NCBI GenBank assembly: GCA_934249215.1
Contig: CAKQKN010000040.1
Span: 1-15,717 of the forward strand
DNA from: an uncultured Clostridia bacterium
Lineage (GTDB): Bacteria > Bacillota > Clostridia > Christensenellales > Borkfalkiaceae
Direction: 5' to 3'
Length of the DNA stretch: 15,717 bases
Below are positions 1-7,764 of this stretch, in pieces; position 1 is the stretch's first letter, and every line of letters starts with the position of its first letter. A model generated the notes under the pieces. The model worked only from the letters and a program-made list of their open reading frames with translations, had not been told where the DNA came from and made no database searches. The translations under genes were made by a program, and so were the position numbers.

Positions 1-48
1 GGCAATAAGATAGACGGCGGTTTTGATTATTATCCAGACGTTTTTCAT
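1..48 (-). CDS. 5' end of a leftward gene, probably membrane protein (partial)
   Basis: Reading leftward from an ATG at 48-46, the frame stays open to the window edge and encodes only 16 residues, MKNVWIIIKTAVYLIA. The hydrophobic stretch after the first few residues suits a signal peptide or first membrane helix. A GTG lies three codons upstream in the same frame and could be the start instead. The nearest good Shine-Dalgarno sequence (AAAGGAG, about 94-88) is some 40 bases away, too far for this ATG, so the start is uncertain. A well-formed leftward promoter at 115-143 supports transcription in this direction. The product cannot be identified from so short a piece. It could also be a chance open frame. 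Confidence 0.45.
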   Translation of the reverse strand, partial: MKNVWIIIKTAVYLIA

Positions 49-114
49 TTCTGTCACTTTTTTTCGTTTGTTTTTCGTCCGGGGCTTTGCTCCTTTCGAT
101 TTCGTAACGAACGG

Positions 115-143
115 ATTATATCACACTTGAAACGGACGCGCAA
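115..143 (-). promoter_or_regulatory. Leftward extended -10 promoter
   Basis: On the minus strand, TTGCGC (143-138), a 17-bp spacer and TATAAT (120-115) form a promoter. The bases before the -10 read TGTGA, giving an extended TGnTATAAT element. It points at the partial gene at the left edge. Its layout closely matches the ftsK promoter on the other strand. Confidence 0.6.
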
Positions 144-145
144 CT

Positions 146-183
146 TTTATTCGACAAAATCGGCAAAAGTTTTGTCGAATAAA
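146..183. promoter_or_regulatory. 14-bp perfect inverted repeat with two Spo0A-like boxes (putative operator)
   Basis: Arm TTTATTCGACAAAA (146-159) is the exact reverse complement of TTTTGTCGAATAAA (170-183), with a 10-bp centre. Each arm carries TTTGTCGAAT, which contains the TGTCGAA core of the known Spo0A box. The repeat sits between two divergent promoters: 3 bp from the -35 of the leftward one and 24 bp upstream of the -35 of the ftsK one. No gene ends here, so it is unlikely to be a terminator. Binding by Spo0A is inferred from the motif alone; another dimeric regulator is possible. Confidence 0.6.
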
Positions 184-207
184 CGGGCAAAAAGATTTAT
201 AAAACGT

Positions 208-237
208 TTGCGTGCGCGCGATATTCTGTGATATAAT
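208..237 (+). promoter_or_regulatory. ftsK promoter, extended -10
   Basis: TTGCGT (208-213), an 18-bp spacer and a perfect TATAAT (232-237) preceded by TG at the extended -10 position (229-230). A transcript would begin near 244 and carry a leader of about 59 bases before the GTG start of ftsK. Confidence 0.6.
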
Positions 238-302
238 ATTTTTACGGCGTCGACGGGACTTGTCGCACGCTTCGGAACCGAAAAACGTTTGACGGAGGTG
301 CA

Positions 303-3300
303 GTGGCATTGAAAGGAAATAAATCATCGACAAATACGTATTTTACCGTCGAATTGTTTGCAATGGCGTTCGCGCTTTTATGCACGCTGTCGTTTTTGTG
401 CCTCGTCAGCGGCGACCTTTTGTTCGGGGATATAGGGCTTATGGTGCAGAGGTTTTTCCTCGGCGTGTTCGGCTATCTCGCGTTCCCCGCGGTTATCGGC
501 GGGGCGTATCTCGGCGTCAAGGGCGTCGTCGGCTTTAAACTGAAAGACGGCGCGATAAAGGCGCTCGTTACCTATCTTTTGCTTTATGCGTTTTTTATCG
601 TCACGATAATACAGACCGCTTCGACCGACTTAAGCGTCGGGAGTTTCAAAGCGTACGCTTCGGCGTGTTACGACGCGGGGCTGTCTTTCGCGACGACGAC
701 GGCGGGCGGCGTGATTTTCGCGCTCGTCGTATATCCGCTCGGAACGCTTATGACTTCCGTCGGAGTTTATATTTTCTGTTCGGTCGCACTTGCGTTTCTG
801 TCGGTTATTTTGTTCAGAACGCCGATCGGCGCTATTCTTAAGAGAATGAAAGAGGGCGGAGAAAAAACGCCACGCGCCCCGCGCGAGAAAGGGAAAAAGA
901 GCGGTAAACCCGAAAAGACTTCCGACAAGGGAAGAGAAGTTACCGCGGGCGACGCCGCAAGTTCCGAAAAACCTACTTCGGAGCCGGGCGACTTGGAAGA
1001 AACGAGCGGCGGCGACGGGTTCGGCATTCCCGGCGAATTTGCGTTGAAAAGCGAAAAGGACAAAAAGAACAAGGAAAAAGAATATTCGCTCAAACTCCTG
1101 TTCGGCGACGACGGGAGCGCGGACGGCGGCTCGTCGCGTAAATCTTACGGCACGAGCTACGACGAAGAATTCGCCGCAAAGACGGAATATATCCGCAGAC
1201 CTTACGAAATGCGCGGTATGAAAGTGGAATCGCCAATGGGCGGTTCGAGAAGCGTTTCGTTTTCCGACCCCGACGACGGGCTCGGCGTTGACGTTTCTTC
1301 GCCCGATTCCGACGTATACGTGATCAGAAACGAGGGAGGCAGAACGAGTTCGAGGATTAAATCTTTCGACGACGCGAGCGGCAGATATGACTCCGTCGGC
1401 CCGGCATCGGGCGAAAGTTCGGAAGAAAACGAATATAACCGTGACAGATTCACCCGTCCCGAAAGAACGGTCGGAAGAAATATTTTCGACGACGACCGCT
1501 CGGGCGATCGGGCCGATACGGGAAGCGCTCGCGGAAGAATGCGGGGCGATTTGTCCTACCCCGACGCGGACGCGGACGGCTCGTTCTCGGCAAGAAGTTC
1601 GGAATACGGCGGCGCAGCCGAAAGACGGTCCGGGTACGACGGGGCTTCCGAAAGAAGCGAAAGAAGATACGACGTAAGCGGCGCCGTTCCGGACGAGGAC
1701 GAAGAGGCAATGCGCCGTTCGGCTTATGCCGCGGGGCGCGCCCGCGCGTCGAGAAACGCGCGCGATTTCGACGATTTTGCCGACGACGAGGGTAACACTC
1801 CCAACGCCGAAGTGCTTCGCAGACTGAGCAAAGCCGAAAGAGAAAAGAAAAACGCTTCCAAAACGTTCGGCAACAGAACGGGAACGGAGGGCGACCGCGC
1901 CGACTATTCGGGAAGGATCGAAAGCGTTCGCGGCTACCGCTCGGACGAACCGATAGGCGGCGGGGGCGGATACGGCGAAGAGCCCGATCGCACCGAAAGG
2001 ACGAGCAGAATGCGCACCGAAACGGGCAGTCGCGATTTTTCGGACGAGTCGTATTCGGGCGATACGTATTCGACCGACGCGCATACCGACCGCGCGACGG
2101 ATACGAGAACTTCGTCAATGCGCTCGGACTGCGGACGCGATTTCGGCGGGTATGCGGAAGAACCGGGAAAAGCGGAAGGACCGACCGCGACGGCGACCGA
2201 AGAAAAAACGGACGGCGCGCCGCGGGCGGCGAAAACCGGAATGCAGACGGCTATGTACGAACAAGAAGAAAAAGAAAACCCGATCGACAACATTCCCAAG
2301 AGTTATAAATTCAGATTCCCGCCGATTAACCTTCTCAAAGATTACGCGCCCGATCCCGCAGTTCAGGCAAAGATCAAGCGCGAACAGAGCAATCGCCGTG
2401 ACGTGATAGTGGACACGATAAACAACCCCGACATCGGTGCGGACATTGCCGACATAAGAGTAGGTCCGTCGATCACGCGGTTCGAAATAACCATACCGCC
2501 GCGCGTGCCGATGCGCAAAGTTACCGAAAAATACGACGATATCAACCTGTGGGTTGCGGCGAAAAGCAAGATCAGAATCGTCGCACCCATTCCCGGCACG
2601 TCGAGAATAGGTCTTGAAGTGCCGAACTCCGAACTTACGACGGTCGGCGTCAAGGAAGTCATGAATTCGGATGAATTCAAGAACGCCAAAAAATCGTCGA
2701 TCACGTTCACTCTCGGAAAAGACATGGTGGGCAAGTCGCTCGTCGCGGACATTGCGAAGATGCCGCACCTTCTTGTCGCGGGCGCGACCGGTACGGGTAA
2801 GAGCGTATTCCTCAACACGATGCTCGTCAGCCTTATGTACAAATATTCGCCCGACGAACTCCGTATGGTTCTCGTTGATCCCAAACTCGTCGAGTTTTCG
2901 GTGTATAAGAGCATTCCCGAGTTGTTGTTCGGCGAGATATTCACCGAGCCGCAGGAAACGTGCGCGATGCTCGACTGGATGGTTGAGGAAATGGGGCGCA
3001 GATACCACGCGTTCCAGGAAGCGATGGTTCGCGATATCGACGAATATAACGCCTACGTTTCGGCGACGAAAGGCAAAAAAATGTTCAGAATTCTCATTCT
3101 GATCGACGAGTTCGCCGATCTTATGGCGCAGCAGAACGACAAAAAACGGATGGATACGGCGATCGGCAGACTTGCGGCGAAAGCGCGTTCCGCGGGTATT
3201 CACATAATACTTGCCACGCAAAGACCGACGACGGATATCGTAGACGGTTCGATCAAGACGAATTTCCCGTCGCGAATCGTGTTCAAAATGTCGAGCCCGA

Positions 3301-3815
3301 CGGACGCCATGGTCGTTATGGGCGAAGCGGGCGCGGAAAAACTGCTCGGCGACGGCGATATGTTCTATAAGGTGGGAAAAATGTCCACCATTGAGCGTGC
3401 GCAAGGCGCGTTCATCACCGCGAAAGAAGTAAACGACGTGTGTACGTTCGTGAAAGAAAACAACAAAACGTTCTATGACGAGCGGGCGCTCGAAGCAATT
3501 CGCAAGATCGGCGAGGAAAACGAAGCCGCAGCCGCATCCGGCGATTACGAGGGCGGCGGCGACGAATCTTCCGCCGCGAAAGGTTCTTCCGTCGAGGAAA
3601 GTCTTCTCAAAGCCGCCATGCGCATAGCCATTCACGGCGGAAACGTCAGCATTTCTCTTCTTCAGCGCAAACTCGGCGTCGGTTATCCGAAAGCGGGTAA
3701 GATCGTCGACACGCTCGAAGCAAAGGGATATATTTCGGGGCAAGCTGAAAACAACAAGCGCAAAATACTTATGACGGCGGAGCAGTTCGAACAGACTTTC
3801 GGCGAACCGCTGTGA
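303..3815 (+). CDS. ftsK: DNA translocase FtsK/SpoIIIE with extra-long linker
   Basis: This ring-forming, ATP-driven pump moves chromosomal DNA through the division septum (or into the forespore, as SpoIIIE does). The N-terminus has four or five membrane helices (about residues 13-172). Residues about 180-665 form a low-complexity linker rich in Asp, Arg, Ser, Glu and Gly. The motor follows: Walker A GATGTGKS at 827-834, Walker B LILIDEF with D935/E936, then the family motifs ATQRPTTDIVDG and GAEKLLGDGDM. A winged-helix gamma domain (about 1095-1150, with LLQRKLGVGYPKAGKIVD) would read oriented KOPS/SRS-type sites. At 1170 residues it is well above the usual 750-900, all the excess being linker. 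GTG at 303 follows GGAGG (294-298) by only 4 bases; TTG at 309 is the alternative. Whether it serves vegetative division, sporulation or both cannot be told. Confidence 0.95.
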   Translation: MALKGNKSSTNTYFTVELFAMAFALLCTLSFLCLVSGDLLFGDIGLMVQRFFLGVFGYLAFPAVIGGAYLGVKGVVGFKLKDGAIKALVTYLLLYAFFIVTIIQTASTDLSVGSFKAYASACYDAGLSFATTTAGGVIFALVVYPLGTLMTSVGVYIFCSVALAFLSVILFRTPIGAILKRMKEGGEKTPRAPREKGKKSGKPEKTSDKGREVTAGDAASSEKPTSEPGDLEETSGGDGFGIPGEFALKSEKDKKNKEKEYSLKLLFGDDGSADGGSSRKSYGTSYDEEFAAKTEYIRRPYEMRGMKVESPMGGSRSVSFSDPDDGLGVDVSSPDSDVYVIRNEGGRTSSRIKSFDDASGRYDSVGPASGESSEENEYNRDRFTRPERTVGRNIFDDDRSGDRADTGSARGRMRGDLSYPDADADGSFSARSSEYGGAAERRSGYDGASERSERRYDVSGAVPDEDEEAMRRSAYAAGRARASRNARDFDDFADDEGNTPNAEVLRRLSKAEREKKNASKTFGNRTGTEGDRADYSGRIESVRGYRSDEPIGGGGGYGEEPDRTERTSRMRTETGSRDFSDESYSGDTYSTDAHTDRATDTRTSSMRSDCGRDFGGYAEEPGKAEGPTATATEEKTDGAPRAAKTGMQTAMYEQEEKENPIDNIPKSYKFRFPPINLLKDYAPDPAVQAKIKREQSNRRDVIVDTINNPDIGADIADIRVGPSITRFEITIPPRVPMRKVTEKYDDINLWVAAKSKIRIVAPIPGTSRIGLEVPNSELTTVGVKEVMNSDEFKNAKKSSITFTLGKDMVGKSLVADIAKMPHLLVAGATGTGKSVFLNTMLVSLMYKYSPDELRMVLVDPKLVEFSVYKSIPELLFGEIFTEPQETCAMLDWMVEEMGRRYHAFQEAMVRDIDEYNAYVSATKGKKMFRILILIDEFADLMAQQNDKKRMDTAIGRLAAKARSAGIHIILATQRPTTDIVDGSIKTNFPSRIVFKMSSPTDAMVVMGEAGAEKLLGDGDMFYKVGKMSTIERAQGAFITAKEVNDVCTFVKENNKTFYDERALEAIRKIGEENEAAAASGDYEGGGDESSAAKGSSVEESLLKAAMRIAIHGGNVSISLLQRKLGVGYPKAGKIVDTLEAKGYISGQAENNKRKILMTAEQFEQTFGEPL

Positions 3816-3843
3816 TCGAAGATTCAATAAGCCGTAAAAAGAA

Positions 3844-3875
3844 AGCAAGCAAATAAAGAAAAATAGCAAGCAAAT
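3844..3875 (+). repeat. 11-bp direct repeat across the rimO start
   Basis: AGCAAGCAAAT occurs at 3844-3854 and again at 3865-3875, 21 bp apart. The second copy supplies the A and T of the rimO start codon. No Shine-Dalgarno sequence is present in the 58 bases between ftsK and rimO; the region is A-rich instead. Confidence 0.7.
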
Positions 3876-5217
3876 GAAAAACGAAAAGAAATATTTGGGA
3901 ATCATATCGCTCGGATGCGATAAAAATCGGGTGGACAGCGAAAAACTGCTCGCTCTCGTCAAGGACGATTACGAGATCACTTCGGATATCGAAAAAGCGC
4001 AGATAATCGTCGTGAATTCGTGCGCGTTTCTCGAAAGTTCGAGAAAAGAAGCCATCGCGACGGTTATGGAGTGCAACGAATACAGGAAGTGCGGCAAGCT
4101 CGAAAAACTTATTATGTCGGGGTGCATGCCGCAACGGTTTATCGGAGAAATGTTCGACGAACTCGTCGAAGTGGACGGCTTTATCGGAACGTTCGATTAT
4201 GAACTGTTCAACGAAACGGTCGCCGAGTGTTACGAGGGAAAACGCGTCAACAACGTCGGAAAAGGCATTATGAAAGCGGCGTCAAAGCGTTTTCTGACCA
4301 CCCCCGCGCACTACGCTTATCTTAAAATCGCGGACGGGTGCAACAATCGCTGTGCGTACTGTCTGATTCCGTCCATTCGCGGCAAATACGTTTCCGAACC
4401 CGTCGAAAAACTCGTCGAGGAGGCGGAAGGGCTTGGAAATATATCCGAACTCATTCTTGTCGCGCAGGACGTTACCCGCTACGGTATCGATCTTTACGGC
4501 AAGAAAACGCTCGTCGAACTCGTTCGGAAACTCTCCGCGCTCGAAAATATCGCGACGATTCGTCTGCTGTATTGCTATCCCGATATGATCGACGACGCGC
4601 TCATCGACGAACTTGCGCACAACGAAAAACTGCTTAAATATCTCGACATACCCTTGCAACACGCGTCCGCAAGCGTTCTTGCGCGGATGAACAGACGGGG
4701 AAACGGCGACGCTTACGAAAAGCTTATCGAAAAGCTCGACGCGCGCGTGCCGGGGATCGCGCTTCGGACGACTTTCATCGCGGGCTTCCCGGGCGAAACG
4801 GACGAGGACGTCGAAATTTTGGCGGACTTCATTCGCAAATCGAAATTTTTCAACGCGGGATTCTTCGCCTATTCGCGCGAACCCGAAACTCCCGCATATT
4901 CAATGGATAACCAGGTTGATGAAAAAGTCAAGCGTGCGCGCGTCAAGTATCTTTATTCCGTCCAGAAGGCGGTTTCGAAAGAAAATCTCGCGCGGTTTAA
5001 GGGTCGGACCGTCCGCGTTTTGTGCGACGGAATCGATTACGACAGACAATGTTTCGTCGGAAGAACGTATTTTCAGGCGCCCGACGTCGACGGCAAGGTA
5101 TATTTTACCGCCGATCCCGACATCGTCGTCGGACAGGGCAAATTTTACGACGTAAAAATCACTCGTACAGGTGCGTACGATTTATTCGGGAGGGTAGAAA
5201 ATGAATCTGCCAAATAA
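3874..5217 (+). CDS. rimO: Ribosomal protein S12 methylthiotransferase RimO
   Basis: A radical-SAM enzyme that adds a methylthio group to a conserved aspartate of ribosomal protein S12, using two iron-sulfur clusters. The N-terminal UPF0004 domain supplies the cluster ligands C15 (SLGCDKN), C50 (NSCAF) and C84 (SGCMPQ). The radical-SAM motif CNNRCAYC is at C156, C160 and C163. LKIADGCNNRCAYC, IPSIRGKYVSEP and LILVAQDVTRYG are typical of RimO rather than the tRNA enzyme MiaB. A TRAM RNA-binding domain fills the C-terminus (about 375-447). The length of 447 is normal. The only possible start is ATG at 3874, because a TAA at 3835 closes the frame upstream with no other start codon between. It has no Shine-Dalgarno site. 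The last 17 bases overlap pgsA, implying translational coupling. Confidence 0.95.
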   Translation: MKNEKKYLGIISLGCDKNRVDSEKLLALVKDDYEITSDIEKAQIIVVNSCAFLESSRKEAIATVMECNEYRKCGKLEKLIMSGCMPQRFIGEMFDELVEVDGFIGTFDYELFNETVAECYEGKRVNNVGKGIMKAASKRFLTTPAHYAYLKIADGCNNRCAYCLIPSIRGKYVSEPVEKLVEEAEGLGNISELILVAQDVTRYGIDLYGKKTLVELVRKLSALENIATIRLLYCYPDMIDDALIDELAHNEKLLKYLDIPLQHASASVLARMNRRGNGDAYEKLIEKLDARVPGIALRTTFIAGFPGETDEDVEILADFIRKSKFFNAGFFAYSREPETPAYSMDNQVDEKVKRARVKYLYSVQKAVSKENLARFKGRTVRVLCDGIDYDRQCFVGRTYFQAPDVDGKVYFTADPDIVVGQGKFYDVKITRTGAYDLFGRVENESAK

Positions 5218-5806
5218 AATCACGATTACGAGAATTCTGATGATTCCGCTGTTCGTCCTCTTTTACTATCTGACGCAACTGAATCACAACTTGCTTTATG
5301 CCGCGATCGTTTTCGCGCTTGCCGCTTTTACCGATTTTCTCGACGGTTATATCGCGCGCAAGTATAATCTTGTCACCGATCTCGGAAAGTTCCTCGACCC
5401 GATCGCCGACAAAGTGCTCGTTCTGACGGCGTTCATGCTTATGCTGACAGGTGTCAACGGCACGATTCTTCCCGCGCTTTCGGGCGGTATCTGCGTGATA
5501 CTCGTCATCGCGAGGGAACTCATCGTGTCGAGTTTTCGTATGGTGGCGGCGAGCAAAAACGCCGTTATCGCCGCAGATAAACTCGGAAAAATCAAGACGT
5601 TTTCGCAAGATTTCGCCATTCTGTTCCTGCTCGTCGGGCGCGCGTTTTCGGACTATTCGATGACGAACCCGAACAGCATCGACGCGTTCGCCGTTATCTA
5701 TCTCATCGGTTTCGGGCTTATGATCTTTTCCACGGTGATGACGGTGATTTCGGGCTTCAACTATATTTATAAAAACCGCGCGGTGCTTCAGGATACCGCG
5801 AAGTAA
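5201..5806 (+). CDS. pgsA: CDP-diacylglycerol--glycerol-3-phosphate 3-phosphatidyltransferase
   Basis: This integral membrane enzyme makes phosphatidylglycerophosphate from CDP-diacylglycerol and glycerol 3-phosphate, the committed step to phosphatidylglycerol and cardiolipin. The CDP-alcohol phosphotransferase signature D-x2-DG-x2-AR-x8-G-x3-D-x3-D is complete: D45, D48, G49, A52, R53, G62, D66 and D70. The N-terminus MNLPNKITITR is typical of PgsA, and several hydrophobic helices span the 201 residues, a normal size. ATG 5201 follows GGGAGGG (5188-5194) by 6 bases. It starts inside the end of rimO and is followed 12 bases later by cinA, so these genes very likely share a message. Other CDP-alcohol transferases (for example cardiolipin synthase type) are less likely given the N-terminus and the gene order. 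Confidence 0.93.
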   Translation: MNLPNKITITRILMIPLFVLFYYLTQLNHNLLYAAIVFALAAFTDFLDGYIARKYNLVTDLGKFLDPIADKVLVLTAFMLMLTGVNGTILPALSGGICVILVIARELIVSSFRMVAASKNAVIAADKLGKIKTFSQDFAILFLLVGRAFSDYSMTNPNSIDAFAVIYLIGFGLMIFSTVMTVISGFNYIYKNRAVLQDTAK

Positions 5807-5818
5807 GGGGGCTTTGAT

Positions 5819-6547
5819 TTGTTTGATTATGTCGGCGGAAAAGCCGAATTCAAATTATTCGGAGCAGACAAGGACGCGCTCGGTCTTGCCGTGGCGCGGC
5901 TTAAGGAAAAATACGACGGGATAAAAGCCGCGTTCAAGACGGTTTACGGCGACACGCTGTTTGTCATCGACGGCAAGGATATTCCCGCCGAAAAACTCGA
6001 CTCGGCGACGAAAGCGTTCATTAAAAATTTCGGAACGTATATTTACGCGGAGGGGAACGTCGATCTTGCGGCTTACGCCGTCGATCTTCTCAAGATCGGA
6101 AAACGCAAGCTGTGCGTTGCCGAATCGTTCACGGGCGGCAGGCTCGCTCATTCGATCGTGAGCATTCCGGGAGCGAGCGAGGTTTTCTATTCGGGGCTCG
6201 TTTGCTACGATACCGACGCGAAGATCAGATATCTCGGCGTTTCGGAAGAAACTGTCAGGCTGAAAACGGTCGTTTCGCGTGACGTGGCGTTCGAAATGGT
6301 CCGCGGGCTGCTTTCAAACGGCACGTGCAACGTGGCTCTTTCCACCACGGGATACGCAAGCCCCACAGGCGATCCCGAAAGACCGGGCGGGCTGTGCTTT
6401 ATCGGCGCGGGCGAGGAAGATAAGGTCGAAGTGAACGGCTACAGATTCAAAGGCGGGCGCTCGGACGTTATCGAGCAAGGCAAAAACGCCGCGCTCTTTA
6501 TGCTGTGCAAGATTCTGCGCGGCGGGCTGACGTATAATCGGGTGTAA
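5819..6547 (+). CDS. cinA: CinA-like nicotinamide-nucleotide amidase lacking the N-terminal domain
   Basis: The C-terminal 150 residues are a CinA/PncC domain, which deamidates nicotinamide mononucleotide to nicotinate mononucleotide in NAD recycling. The motif AESFTGG is present with the expected catalytic Ser at S103, followed by SIPGASEVFYSGLVCY, AKIRYLGV and TTGYASPTGDPERPGG. Residues 1-95 (FKLFGADKDAL, then FGTYIYAEG) look like the small middle domain of full-length CinA. The usual N-terminal MoaB-like domain of about 165 residues is absent: the protein has 242 residues, against about 410. The start is TTG at 5819, with AGGGGG (5805-5810) 8 bases upstream; the pgsA stop codon lies directly before it, so no longer form is encoded. 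The position between pgsA and recA is the classic one for cinA. Confidence 0.88.
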   Translation: MFDYVGGKAEFKLFGADKDALGLAVARLKEKYDGIKAAFKTVYGDTLFVIDGKDIPAEKLDSATKAFIKNFGTYIYAEGNVDLAAYAVDLLKIGKRKLCVAESFTGGRLAHSIVSIPGASEVFYSGLVCYDTDAKIRYLGVSEETVRLKTVVSRDVAFEMVRGLLSNGTCNVALSTTGYASPTGDPERPGGLCFIGAGEEDKVEVNGYRFKGGRSDVIEQGKNAALFMLCKILRGGLTYNRV

Positions 6548-6560
6548 GGATACAAACGTC

Positions 6561-6616
6561 CGACAGTGCGCGGCTGCCGAAAAACGGCTGTCGTGCGACC
6601 GGTAAAAATGCGGTCG
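6561..6616 (+). other. Two hairpins in the cinA-recA gap
   Basis: CGACAG (6561-6566) can pair with CTGTCG (6588-6593), extended inward by CCG/CGG around an A-rich loop, with a 10-base bulge. Next to it CGACCG (6596-6601) pairs with CGGTCG (6611-6616) over a 9-base loop. No T-run follows either, so they are not standard terminators. They may shape the recA leader or stabilise processed mRNA. I see no GAAC-N4-GTTC SOS box in this gap. Confidence 0.35.
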
Positions 6617-6681
6617 ATTAAAACGGCGGCTGAAAAGCGGCGACTTAAAATCAAGAAAAAAATAAGTGAGGATATACAATC

Positions 6682-7713
6682 ATGGATGAAAAACGCAAAG
6701 CGTTGGAACAAGTGCTGAGCCAGATCGAAAAGCAGTATGGCAAAGGCGCGATCATGAAGCTCGGCGACGACGTTAAGGATATGGCGATCGAGGTCATACC
6801 CACGGGCTGTCTTTCGCTCGACATCGCTCTCGGCACGGGCGGAGTTCCGCGCGGAAGAATCATAGAAATCTACGGACCCGAATCTTCGGGCAAAACGACC
6901 GTCGCGCTGCATATAATAGCTCAGACGCAGAAACTCGGCGGTATCGCCGCGTTCATCGACGCAGAACACGCGCTCGATCCGTCGTATGCGGCTAATCTCG
7001 GCGTGGACCTTGATAATCTTTACGTTTCCCAGCCGGATACCGGAGAACAAGCGCTCGACATTACCGACAGCCTCGTGAGAAGCGGCGCGGTCGATCTCAT
7101 CGTAATCGACTCGGTCGCGGCGCTCACGCCGAAAGCGGAAATTGAGGGCGATATGGGCGATTCGCACGTCGGTTTGCAAGCAAGACTTATGTCGCAAGCC
7201 CTTCGTAAACTCACCGCGATAACGAACAAGAGCAAAACGTGCGTAGTGTTCATCAACCAACTGCGCGAAAAGGTCGGCGTAATGTTCGGCAACCCCGAAA
7301 CGACGCCCGGCGGCAAGGCTCTCAAGTTCTATGCGAGCGTTCGTCTGGATATCAGAAAAGCCGACGCGCTCAAGGATTCCGACGGTGTTATCGGTAACAG
7401 AACGAAAGCCAAAGTCGTCAAAAACAAACTTGCGCCCCCGTTCAAAACCGCGGAATTCGACATTATTTACGGAAAAGGCATTTCACAGGCGGGCTGCATT
7501 CTCGACCTCGGCGTCGATAAAGGCATTCTCGACAAGAGCGGAAGCTGGTTTATCTATAACGGCGAAAAGTTCGCTAACGGTCGCGAAAAAGCGCGCGAAT
7601 ACATTATCAACAATCCCGAATTTGCCGTCGAGATTGAAAATAAGATCCGCGCGGTGGCGTTTGCCGGCAAGGACGACGGAGAAGTCGATCCCGGCAGCGG
7701 CGAAAATAATTAA
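6682..7713 (+). CDS. recA: Recombinase RecA
   Basis: RecA forms ATP-bound filaments on single-stranded DNA, drives strand exchange in repair, and triggers LexA self-cleavage. Every hallmark is here: an N-terminal helix (ALEQVLSQIEKQYGKGAIM), Walker A GPESSGKT at 65-72, Walker B LIVIDSVAAL with D143, FINQLREKVGVMFGNPETTPGG around the L2 DNA-binding loop (about 190-211), and KVVKNKLAPPFK. The C-terminal domain ends in a short acidic tail. The length of 343 is normal. ATG at 6682 follows GTGAGG (6666-6671) by 10 bases. It stands 134 bp after cinA, and no SOS box is visible, so control may differ from Bacillus recA. In many Bacillota rny (ribonuclease Y) follows recA; here cysE does. Confidence 0.98.
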   Translation: MDEKRKALEQVLSQIEKQYGKGAIMKLGDDVKDMAIEVIPTGCLSLDIALGTGGVPRGRIIEIYGPESSGKTTVALHIIAQTQKLGGIAAFIDAEHALDPSYAANLGVDLDNLYVSQPDTGEQALDITDSLVRSGAVDLIVIDSVAALTPKAEIEGDMGDSHVGLQARLMSQALRKLTAITNKSKTCVVFINQLREKVGVMFGNPETTPGGKALKFYASVRLDIRKADALKDSDGVIGNRTKAKVVKNKLAPPFKTAEFDIIYGKGISQAGCILDLGVDKGILDKSGSWFIYNGEKFANGREKAREYIINNPEFAVEIENKIRAVAFAGKDDGEVDPGSGENN

Positions 7714-7743
7714 TTGATTTCACGAATAACGGATAATTTCGTT

Positions 7744-7764
7744 GCGGGCGCACATTGCGTCCGC
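7744..7764 (+). other. Strong hairpin between recA and cysE
   Basis: GCGGGCGCA (7744-7752) pairs with TGCGTCCGC (7756-7764): nine pairs including one G-U wobble, closed by a 3-base loop. No T-run follows, so it is not a standard terminator. It ends 10 bases before the Shine-Dalgarno site of cysE and could affect readthrough, mRNA processing or translation. Confidence 0.45.

Noticed and set aside
630..2084. Long leftward open frame (484 codons) opposite the ftsK linker
   Set aside because: It is antisense to a well-supported gene and reads as Arg/Val/Phe-rich sequence with no domain. It arises from codon bias (C or G at third positions) in the linker.
1450..2118. Leftward Arg-rich frame in the ftsK linker
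   Set aside because: More than a quarter of the residues are Arg; typical of a shadow of GC-rich codons.
2115..3962. Leftward open frame of 615 codons opposite the FtsK motor domain
   Set aside because: The forward strand encodes intact Walker motifs and the gamma domain. The reverse product is His/Arg/Phe-rich with no recognisable features.
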